Shown: positions 28,401 through 40,400 of the stretch, piece after piece
How positions within the stretch are numbered: the stretch's first letter is position 1
Layout: each line of letters begins with the position of its first letter
Assembly: GCA_963662175.1 (NCBI GenBank)
Contig: OY759217.1
Location: forward strand, 47,902,108-47,966,107
Direction of reading: 5' to 3'
Length of the DNA stretch: 64,000 bases
Source: Aradus depressus
Lineage: Eukaryota; Arthropoda; Insecta; Hemiptera; Aradidae
Made by a program: the position numbers and the translations under genes
Notes under the pieces: model-generated
Told to the model about the DNA's origin: nothing
Seen by the model: the letters and a program-made list of their open reading frames with translations, nothing else
The model's database searches: none

Positions 28401-31400
28401 TTCCTGAATAATGTTTGCGATATTGATCAGTAGTTATATTCAGTAACTGTTGGGAATACAAAATAAAGATAATTAACTCTCCAAACTTACCTCATTGAGT
28501 CCGTAGGTCCATCCTTGCTGGATCCTTTCTTTGGCCCACAAGTTGTGTGTATTTTCAGCCAACTGATCAACCAATTCTTCCATTTTTGGCGTTAGCGAGA
28601 TTGCGCTCAAGTCTAAAGGCGCTGGCTTGTATCCATTTGATTGCATAAATGCTTCGTTCGGAAGTCTAACTGTTTTTATCCGAGAGGGAGGTTTCTCCAT
28701 TGTGATATGATAGCCCAAAGCTATAATAGTCCTAAACAACAAAAACAATCTCAGTGAATCATGGACAATCTACTTTCCCAGTTCGCATTAATCAAGTGAG
28801 TTTTTTTATCTCCCTCAGAAACTTTTGGATCCTCATAAAGAATTCCATGTCAATAATTCATCACGCTGGCAATTATTTTGGAATCATGAAATGGAAATTC
28901 CTATGAAAACTCAACGTCGAATCCCTGAACGATTACAAAACTTCCCCTGTACTTCGTATGGCTGGGGAAGTACAAAGAGAACTTATTTCAGACAACTTTG
29001 TTGTGTTATATTATTGACATTTTACTGCTATTCATTGGTTCCTACATATTTAAGGTCTGTTTTTTGGACATTGGGATGTGACAACTAAGAGGTCAGGAAA
29101 GGCTTCACCGCAACATCCAATAAGAATAATTGTTTTACATATTTTTCCTTATTGAACGTTTTAACAATAAATATGATTGAGTGAACAATGCAGTTTAAGC
29201 TCAATCTGGTGTCAGTGGCGGTAACAAATAAATTGATGAAAAATGTGTTTTTTCTTGTTTTTAAAAATTGCATATATATATATACATATATATGTATCAT
29301 CATGTGATTTAGTAGGAGAGTTCAGAAGTTCCTGAGTAAGACAGGTATTAATTTTCAACCAATCTGTAGATTGGTGTTAGAGTGCGAAAAGTTTGTTTTC
29401 GATTCTTGATCCAAAGAAAATTTGTGTACCAAAAATTTAATTTTGAATAAAAAAGTTCCTTACAAAACAATAGCCAAAAACATTAGAGGACAAATGTTCA
29501 GTACATTTTGCTAAATATGTAACTCATCAAATAAAAAAAAAATCTGAGACAAAAGTTGTATCACGTTATATTACTGAAAGGATGAGTGAGCACTTTAACA
29601 AAAGAACACTATGTTGTCCAGCCAGAATTTTATTATATATATATCTGGGAGGTAAAATAAACTTAAGAAAGCCGTCCTTCGGATGGGACGTTAAGCGATG
29701 GTCCAGAGCCTGTACGATGTCAGGTACTCGTTAAAGACCCCTAACCTAGATGAATAAAAATTTAGGGTAGGCAAAATTTAGGACTCCCAGAGTTGAGTCG
29801 GGCTCATGTCCACCAGAGTGACGAAAGAGCGCTCTGGTAGTAGGCGATATGACCTCGTTGTTAAAGCCCGGGCATGAGTCATAAAACCTAACCTAACCTA
29901 TTAATAACTTTCGATGTAATGAATGTATCAACAAACAATTTAGTATGAGGATTCTGAAGTTCCTGAATAAGACACCTGTTGATATCAACCAAAACTGCAG
30001 ATTAAGGTCAGAGTGGGAGCGAAAAGTTTTTCTATTAATTCAAGTTTGGGATGGTAGGTACATTGTCAAAATTGAAATTTTGGTATAGCTAGGGACGTAA
30101 AAACAAATTATTCGTGTTCATCACTGGCTGGTGCCTTAACTGTCAAGTCGCACGTTAAACAACAACAATAACATTAGTTACTTGAGTGTCTGAACAGCCA
30201 GTTGAGTATCGTATCTCTTCTCGGCTGATGGAAGTTTCTCAAACTGGACCAGACAGGGATGAATCCTTCGGATGTCGTCTCGTATATCGCCGTAAATCCA
30301 GCCCGCCTCGATCTTGTTCATTGCCCACATCTCGTGGATATTTTCAGCCAAACGGTCACGAATTGTTTCAACGTGGTTCGGTAAAGAGATCTAAAAACAA
30401 AATAACATATATCAAGAGAGAAATGTCCAGAACGCATCGTGTAGGGCATAAAAAAAATATTAAGTATTTTTTCCTAAGGCTTTAGGCAGGTTGTCTGTCT
30501 GTCACACAAAAATATTTCCTAAGCTTAAATGCTTTGCAACTTAATGTTTATATGAAATACGTAAAAAATGATGCCAACTTACTATAAAACAGAAGTCTGT
30601 AAATATAATTTCTTTGAGGAGAGATCATTACTTTTGTTTTGATTAGTAATATTTATTAATTATTTTACTAGTTATTTACTGGTTTATTTTATTTCTATTT
30701 GTAGGAGTATTGAGGGTCAGTCAAAGATGGAAAAAAAAACAAAAAACACTATTCAGATGCCAACGTTTCGATATATTTTATATCATCATCAGGGCCTACA
30801 AACATGGAGGAGAAATCAAGATTAAAATCAAAAATAAACAAACAAAAAAAAAAAAAAAAAAAAAAAAATTTTTTTTGCTAAACATTACTGAACGTTAAAA
30901 ATACACTATAAGAAGTTGAAAATTGAAACTGACTTACTATGAATAATTATTAAACATTAAAATTAAATATGATTACATTACTAAACATAAACATTAATAA
31001 TGGAAATAGACAAATAGGTGGAACATAATAAAGAGTAAACATTAAAATGACTTACTATGAATAAGCAGGGTTGGGGAGAAGGCTTGTACACTGGATGGAG
31101 TCTTACATTGCAATGAAATGGTACAAAATAATACTAGGGTGCTAAAGGAAACAGGTACAGGGAGCTCGGGAAACCCCGTCATAACTGACACTAATAACCT
31201 AAGTAATTGTTATGCCAATTTACTTAGCAAGAGCTGACACCATAGTTCTGTCTCCAATATCTAAATTATCTATATTTTTTATTTTAGTTTATATATATAT
31301 TTTTTTTAAATTATTTATTAATTATCTATAGATATGTGTTAGAGTATGCAGACACAAACAACCACAATAATACATATTTATATTACTTTCAACATTTTTG

Positions 31401-34400
31401 CTGTAATGTGACAGTTATGACGGGGTTTCCCGAGCTCCCTGTACCTGTTTCCTTTAGCACCCTAGTATTATTTTGTACCATTTCATTGCAATGTAAGACT
31501 CCATCCAGTGTACATGCCTTCTCCCCAACCCTGCTTATTCATAGTAAGTCATTTTAATGTTTACTCTTTATTATGTTCCACCTATTTGTCTATTTCCATT
31601 ATTAATGTTTATGTTTAATAATGTAATCATATTTAATTTTAATGTTTAATAATTATTCATAGTAAGTCAGTTTCAATTTTCAACTTCTTATAGTGTATTT
31701 TTAACGTTCAGTAATGTTTAGCAAAAAAAATTTTTTTTTTTTTTTTTTTGTTTGTTTATTTTTGATTCTAATCTCGATTTCTCCCCCATGTTTGTAGGCC
31801 CTGATGATGATATAAAATATATCGAAACGTTGGCATCTGAATAGTGTTTTTTTTTTTTTTCCCATCTTTGACTGACCCTCAATACTCCTACAATTAGAAT
31901 CCACAGTCGCTAATCAACATCTACCTTTATTTCTATTGTTTCATTATTATTGTTACTTTTCCATTTCTTTTTTTATTATGCACATTGTGACCTGAGGATA
32001 TCGTAAAGAAAAACACTTTTTGAAGAAATTATTTTTATACTCACTTATTATCTATTACTTATTTTTATTTTTTCAACTTTATTTTAATTACTAACGATAC
32101 ACCATGTGAGTCCGACTCTAAGATTTAATACCTGTTTATTTATCTAATTCATATGCTATATCGATGTACACATTTTTATCATATCCCATTATTACCTTGT
32201 TATGGTTTAATTGAAATAAAAATATTGATAATTAAATTAGAGATGTTTTCGCCAGAGATCTTGTGGAAGTTCATTGTGGAATACTAATGAATAAAAAACT
32301 TAGAACGAGTCAAAAAATTCCACTTTATTTATATTAAAAACCAATATATTTCGCTCGTTAGAGCATTCTCAAGTGTACAGACAGATACAGACTGGCCAAC
32401 CCCCCCCCCCCCCCCCCCTCCCCCTCCCTCATGACTTTAAAAAAAATATATTACCACCAGTCTTAGTCTGTTGTATCTGTTTGTACACTTGAGAATGCTC
32501 TAACGAGCGAAATATATTGTGTTTTTCATATAAATAAAGTGGAATTTTTTGACTCGTTCTAAATTTTTTATTCATTAGTATTGATAATTAACATTTTTGC
32601 TGAGATATTGTAAAACGTTATAACAAGAATAAAGATGTTTTAAAAAAAATATTGTCTATTTCGCAAAATATATGGGAGTATTTTCGGTATTGCTATCATC
32701 TTCAGACACGGCTTAACAAATACTCAGTATAACTAACAGTACTTGTTAAATCGTGGCTCAAGATGGTAGCAGAACCGAAAGTACTCCCATATATTTTGTG
32801 AAATAGACAATATATTTTTTTTTTTTAACATACGTTTTTCTTTATTTTTAAAATAATAATAATAATTATTATGAAATCCAAAACTTAAGGCTCAGAAGCC
32901 ATATCTTTTCTACATCGCTATACTACACAACTCGGATAAATCTCATGAAAATATGAGAAGGACATGTCCAAGACTGGTTGACTTAGCAGAGAATGATGAA
33001 ATTAACAAAAATGTAAACTAGCTTATATATCTTACTAAGGAGGTGTCCACTGGAAGAGGAACGAAGGCACTGTCGTCTTCAATAGGAAACGGTCCTGCGA
33101 TCACCATCTTGTTCAAATTGCCGAAGTAAAAACATGGGTCGATCGAGAGGATCTGTTGAGGAAGCAGACTCTCAACAAGTGGTGAAAACTCTTCTGGAGG
33201 CGCAAATTTCAGTCTCCCGTGATCGCCACCCAACAGAAATCTACAACTATAAAATAGAAAAAAAAAAAAAAATTAAATAATGCAACATATACACTAAACC
33301 AAGATTAGAAAGGAAAAAATGAAAATAAAATTTAGATCGAATCCGAAGATGTCTTAATCCCTTGACATCACATCTAACTTCCGGGTACCGCTTTCGGCTT
33401 ACTATAAATAAAGTAATCAGCATTCTTAAAACCTTCAATCATTCTCATCCAAATGGACACACACAAATATATAAAACATTACTTGCTAGAAATTAGCTTT
33501 CAATCGATGAGCACTTTCAGCAAAGTGAGAGCAAGGGGCGTCTGAATGTGGTTTCAAAAGTTTTTTTGACCGTAATTAAAAAAATAATAATTTTCGTACC
33601 CATGTTTATAGAAATTTTGTTTACTCAAAATTAAATTTTCTATAAAGTTCCAAAGTTGGTCTACAACGAACGGGGCCATCTTGTATACAAATAAAATAAG
33701 TACATTTTAATTTGACTCACCTAAGTTTAGAAGAACAGCTGATGGCTGGGAAAAACATGCCATCTAGATTGAAATTTCTGAAAGAGCCTCTGATTGAAGA
33801 CCCATTGAAGGTAAAGTTGATGACAGGGACTGTTAGGTCAAAGGCGCATCCAATGACGTCTCCTTTTCTGAGGTAGGGCTCGGAGGCATGTGGCAGCACC
33901 ACCGTCTTTCTTCCTCCTGGTAAATATGGGAATCACTTATATTTAGTTTATGAGGTTAGTAAGTAAGTTATGCTTACTTAATTTCTTTTTGATATGGTAA
34001 ATTATCCCAAATAGTAAAAAAGAAATCAAGTAAATTAGCACACAAGAAATACAAACTCCAACACTTCCCTATTTCACCAACATCTCACAGATACAGGACA
34101 TATAGACACACAACACAAACCAACTATAATACATATCTGCCAAAAAGGTCGAATTTTCAATTTACTGGAAGCGGAAGAAATAAATAAACTGAACAAAAAT
34201 AACGATATTGTAATGCTAAATGAACAAATAGAACTGAACCATTCCCCCCTTCTTAATTTAAATATCAAGTAGCTATGATTCTAATGATTGTAGGAATGTT
34301 TTACCAACTCACATTTAGAGAATACTATAATTTTCATTTGTTTTTTATTTGCTTTTAAATTCTATTTATTTGTTTTTATTTACTTTAAATTCTAATTTAC

Positions 34401-37400
34401 ATTGATATAATTCAAGAGTTCTACCTATATAAATACCCACACTTTTAATGTTACCTTCACTTTACTAGAATTCTTATTATTATATTTATTATTATCTTGT
34501 AAATATCTGTTTATTAGAATGCATAGGATAACAAAAACAAGGGATTCCCCGTCACTACCTAAAAACCCCCTCCATAACTGTACCTTCTCTACCCCGACAA
34601 CCAATTCTGTCAGTCTGTAAGTGACTCTTGATAATGCCTTAACACGGCGAAACTAGTCGAGTATTTAAGAATATAGTGAAGTTTGACGAACAAATTGTGT
34701 ATTTTAATTATCTACCATAATAATTGCCTACATTATGACGTAGTATACATATGAAGTTAATTAGAGATTATTTCGCGCTGGGGAAGTACACTGGCGGTGA
34801 TTTACCGATGACTTTCATACAGGTACAGGAATTTATAAAAATAAAGTCCAACTCACCTGTCCAAAGAGCTGCTCCGTCGAAGCCGAAGGAATACAAGTCA
34901 TCTCCCACTCCATTTCCGCCCCACTTTTCACCACCGCCAGGATAAGGCACGTATCTGGAAGGTTATTTACCAATATTATTTTAATATTTTGGATAATAAT
35001 ACTAATTTAAAAAATCATATAATTAGTGTAAATATAAGCTCACCCTGATGTATTGGCCCAGCCTATCCTGAGATGAGGTGTCATGTGGGTAGTTTGTTCC
35101 ATATGATCGAGAGTCACCTCAAAGTACCATTTCTGGTAGACCGCAGATCCTTCTACACGACCCACAAAAATATTTGGTCGTACGCTAAAGAAATTAGAAA
35201 ATACAACAAAAAATAAAGTATTATAGGATTTAAAATTAAGCAGTAATTATAGTATATTTTTGGAAAGTTGAGATTTGGTAATTAGAAGACCCGGTTAGGT
35301 TAACACCTCATTGACCAATCAAATGAACTGTTGTGATATGAGCTACTGGAATCTTAAATGTTGTTTACGCGGAATATCTCTATATTATAGATGTACCAAT
35401 GACTACAAAGAATATTGTCGAAAACCGGTTTTGGTGTCTAAAATAAACAGTGGGAAGTTTCTTTTTCGTTGCCCTGATGGACATGAGACCGAATCTACAG
35501 TGGGATTTTGCCTACACAGGTTACCTAGGGTAAAAGTCTTTAAAGAGTACCAGACATCGCACAAGCTCCAGACCATCGCTTAACGTCCCTTCCGAAGGAC
35601 GGCATGCTCAAGGTTTTTTAACACGAAACTGCCGGGAAGGACTTGAAAATGAACCAAACTCCTAGTGTGCGTCTAACCAACAAAATATGTAAATATGTGC
35701 GTATTTCTTTCAAGTTCATTTAAATTATTTCACAATATCTCTGCAATGTCAGTTTTCAACAAAATATGTGTAAGTTTTAAGTTTAATATGTTTTCTATTA
35801 TTTTAGTACGGACTTAGAAAACGTGAAGAATAATTCTTTTGTGGGAGGCAATAACAGTATAAGTCAAAAAAGTCAATTTTTCAGGAGAACAGAAAATGTC
35901 TTTTGCCACTGGACAAATTTGTTTTTAACTGCCAAAAAATTAGGTCTACACTACGACAGAGACATTACCGACTTGTCCTCTTCTCACCACTTCTAGACAT
36001 TGATTTCACATTGTGAAATATGTGATAATAGTGTTTTGGCCAAAAATGGACTTTTACTCTTTTTCCCGCCCATCAAAGAATTATTTTAATGAACTTTTGT
36101 AAAAAGGTAACAAAAAAAGATATGGATATTATACATGCCCATATTCTACGGTATTTTCTACTTGTATGAGGCAAAATAATATTTTACACATGTCTCAACC
36201 TGGCGTGAAGTTCGATCTTACAAAAACAGACTACAGTTAGTGAGGTGGAAGTTCGTCCTTGAGATAGCTCACAGAAAGGTGTACTAAACACTCTGGGAAC
36301 ATATAACACTGAACTACAACTACTCGGATTTGTAGTTACGTTATAATGAGAAGAAAGATGTTTTTGGAGCAGACTGAAGAATGCCCCCCACTCCACACAG
36401 TCGGACTGGGAGGCAGCTGGAGTACCTCAAGGACAAATATATTACCTCAAAGACTATACCTTGCAACGTGGTCAACAAGCTGTGTTTGCAATAGAAGATT
36501 CTTGCCAGGCAGAAGAAAGTCGCAGATATTATTCTGTGAACTTCTCACAGCCACTCCGTTACCAACGCACAGTGAGCACAGAACGTCCAGTACTTTCGGA
36601 TCTCTACCATGTTTCTCCAATAGTGATATAATAACTTTTATGTGTTCATCCTAAAAACATATTGTGCACATTAATATTGTTACATACTTGAATTATATTA
36701 CGAAGCCTTTTCATTATGTGACCGGGAGCAATGATCCAATATGGAAGTCCACAAAGATAGATCATAGATCCAAGATGAGAGATTGTCTATTCTATAGATG
36801 GGTTGACTGTTTTTCAACATAATAATCTATATCTATGTGAAGTGACATGAACAACAAATCTAGACAACTATAGAATAACCTCCCCTACAGGTTTGGAAAT
36901 CCTAATGCCATTTCGGATCATCATACGAACTACGCTCACTGGCGAACTGGCCCGGGAAGGGTGGGCGCACCCTCATAAAAAACAAATGAGCGCTACCCCT
37001 TCAAAGAGAGAAAGAAAAGTGAACTCGGACTTAGCTCGTGAACAGTAATTAGGAAGATTTTTTAAAATGCATGTATTCTGTTGCGTTCTGCATTCTAAAG
37101 CTTTTTCAAAATTATACATTATATTGTGCATAAATACGAGTGCACACTATGAACGCAAATATATGTGGAAAGTTTTTTTTTTCAAAATTGAAAATAATTA
37201 AAAATATATTGAGAAGTAATATATTATTGGAATCACTAATTATTTTAAATGTAGAATCAGAATTAATCTTATTGATAAATTAGCAGAAAGGTCATTTGAA
37301 TTTTAAAAACTATCATATTGAAATACATGCTTGTAGATTAGTATAATTAAAATAACAATATATAATGTAATCGGTGTTTTATATTTGTTCAGAATTATTA

Positions 37401-40400
37401 AGTTATATTATTTTTTGTTACTTTTTTAATATTAAAAATATCCTTGACAGATATCGATATAAAAACAGTGATTTGGTAAATTTGCATACACACCCATGGC
37501 GACACCTAGTCAAAAAGCCCTAACCTCCATGAATTCCATCAAAAAGGGAGTCCTACTATTTCGTTCTAGTTGCAACATTGAATCCCCAGCAACCATCGCC
37601 ACTACGAATCCAACCACAGTTAGTGGTGCTGCTTGGAAAGTACCATTTTAGCTAAGACTGCAAGCAATTTATTCCTAAAAAGGCTAGGCTCCTCTCCCCC
37701 CCCCCCCCCCCCCTACCTTTCCCCAACTAACTACTTCTCTTAATATAATCTAAAACTAATAATATTATACTTACTCGCATCATATTTAAAGCTTCGGGAG
37801 AATCTATAAGTACACAGTGTAGCACATCTAACATTCCTGTACCTTCGCTGGACGCTTGAGATCCCAATCGGCTAAAGAGCCAATTTAAACGATTAGTATT
37901 AGCGAATTGTGCGCAGTTTGTATGGTTGCCCTTTATAATCGCAGCTAAAAAAAAAAAATCAATGAATATATGACATTTATAAGTTAAATTTTACAGTTAG
38001 TTATTATGACTCTAACTACAAAGTCATATCGCCTACTACCAGAGCGCTCTTTCGTCACTCTGGTGGACATGAGCCTGACTCTACTGCGGGAGTCCTAAAT
38101 TTTGCCTACCCTAAATTATTATTCAACTAGGGCAGGGGTCTTTAACGAGTACCTGACATCCTACAGGCTCGGGACCATCGCTTAACGTCCCATCCGAAGG
38201 ACGGCGAGCTTAAGTTTATTTTACCTCCCAGATAAAATAAACTAAGGGCTTAAATTTTACATAACCAAATGAGCTAAGTTGATTTTTTCTAATTTCGAGA
38301 ATTTTGAGTTTGATGTAAATAAAAAAATTATTGACTTGTATAAGAGAGCAGAATATTTATCTTAAATGGAGGGTTAAGACAGCTGATCGTTTACATCACA
38401 TTCCTGGGACCCTTAGGTTATTGACAAATAGACTGTGCCAAATTAATTGCTGCACTCTTTCGGTTGAGCTATCGTAAAAAACGCAGGTTCCTTACGGTTA
38501 AATAGATGACAACATAAGACATAACTTAAACTTGGGTTCTCAATGTAAGTATTTATATATTTAAAACTCTTACCCAATAGTTGATACAAATATCCAGATA
38601 TTATATCCCAACTTTGTCCTGATTCGTCACCAGCCAAATTAACTAAAAATCCTTGAGAAGTGATAACATTAATTTTATCAATTGCTTCGAGAATTAAATT
38701 TAAGATGCCTTCTTCTTGGAAAAGATCCTGCCTATTTCTTAATGCTCTGAATCTATTCTGTTTTTCTTCATGCTCTGTTAAAAAAAATAAATAAATAAAT
38801 AAATGCATTAAAACCCTCTTCAACATGGAGGAGTCTATTTTTACATTCTGTTCAGAATTATTTCCAAAAATTGATATATAGAGTGTCATCACATTTAGAG
38901 AGGAATGAACATCTAATGAAAATGATTCTCTCTTTTTGCCATGTTGCCAAGTCTGTACTAGGGATTGCAACCCGAGTTTCCTATTTCCGGGCGGAAAATT
39001 CCTTTGATTAGGAATGTGAAAATGCTTCAGATTTCGAGATTCTCCATACTCATGTGGAAAATAACAATTTTTTAAATAAATATTTGGCGTTCGAAAAATA
39101 TCATCGGTTCCAACATTAATTACTTACAATTAACACACAAAAATGGTCACTGTAATAAATTAAAAAAAAAAATATGTAATATATCTGTCTCGTTTGTGAG
39201 AAGAATTATTTCTTCCGGTGGACAATATCTGCGAACAAATCCAAGATTTTAAATTTATAATTATCATGTGAGGACCGTTTCATCAGAAACAGATGGCAGA
39301 CTCATTGGTCCGTTGACCTCGTCCTGGCGGTTCTGCTTTGGGAGCCCTAAATTTTACCCACCCAGGGTTATCAGCTGACATCGCACAGTCTTAGGACCAT
39401 CACTTAACGTCCCTGGCCTGGAACGGCGTGTTAAAGGTTTTATAACTTCACAAATGAAAATAAAAAAATCATTTTATTTCTTTCTGGCCTAACGAGTGGT
39501 TTTTTGCTTTCATTGTCACGGGAAAACCTCTGAACATATTTCAACCGAAATTAATATTTTCAGAAATAGGATTTAGGATACTTGATTTCAATACAGAATT
39601 ATTTCTCAGCTACTATTGATCCTAAGTGAAAAAGTAAATGAACTTAAACATTTTCGAGTAGCGAAAGGTAGCGAGGAGAGTGAAGAGGTGAAGGGTCGAG
39701 GGCAGGAGCGCGCCGCTCACTCCTACCTCCTCATTAGGATTGATATGAACTTGAAACAACTAATTGCCTGCTGATACATTTGCTTCGGCTAGATTAATTT
39801 GATCTGATTTCACGTACTCTATACCTATAAACGAACGGTAACACCGCTTGTCATGAATGAATAAAGATCTAATTAGTTGTGATTCAATAAAATAAATCAT
39901 ACTAAAAAAATATATAAATATACAAACAAAAACAATCATTTGCACTTAAAATTATAGTAACGTATAATTTGACGTACGTCAATAAAATCTAAGAATTATC
40001 AATAGTCCGGAATTGCACGTCCTAGTCATACGTAAGATAACTTTTTGCAAGATTTCAACTGCATTTTTAACAAAGTTGAATCCCCTCTGGGACCACCCTT
40101 AACTACCCAAACTCGACAATTTACCCCTACTTACCCATATCTTCTTCGGGCTGTGCAAAGTAATTAATCAAATCTTCTAAACACATGACCATTTCATTTA
40201 GGTTAACAGTTGCACAAAACAATGAATGACGTCTATTCATTTGCAGTGTTTCTAATCCTCTGAAATTATACTTTATTTAGTCAAAACATTTAAATAAAAA
40301 ATAAAACAACTGTAAAATAAAATAGTTTATACAAACCTTATGAATTGAGTGAAGAGAGAGGAACATTTCCTAATAACCCTGGCAGTTCTGGATTCTTCTT

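Larger units (their letters stand above)
30699..31893. mobile_element. Large inverted-repeat element, about 490-bp arms (family B)
   Basis: Left arm 30,699-31,191 and right arm 31,408-31,893 are near-perfect complements, with a 216-bp spacer. Each arm runs from ttgtaggagtattgagggtc to ccccgtcataactg. Both arms hold a long A or T run and the hammerhead-like module. It lies in the RyR intron between exons 19 and 20, so RyR pre-mRNA would contain a 490-bp hairpin. No coding frame. Confidence 0.92.
32280..32583. mobile_element. Inverted-repeat element (family C) with poly(C)
   Basis: Arms actaatgaataaaaaactta... through tctcaagtgtacagacagat are repeated in reverse at 32,475-32,583. The spacer holds a 19-nt poly(C) tract. 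Both arms carry the hammerhead-like module in variant form. Confidence 0.85.

Noticed and set aside
31990..32020. Another CTGAGGA next to GAAA
   Set aside because: No helix II hairpin or closing helix fits; kept out of the hammerhead-like set.
36346..36654. 102-codon plus-strand frame
   Set aside because: Shadow of RyR exon 15.
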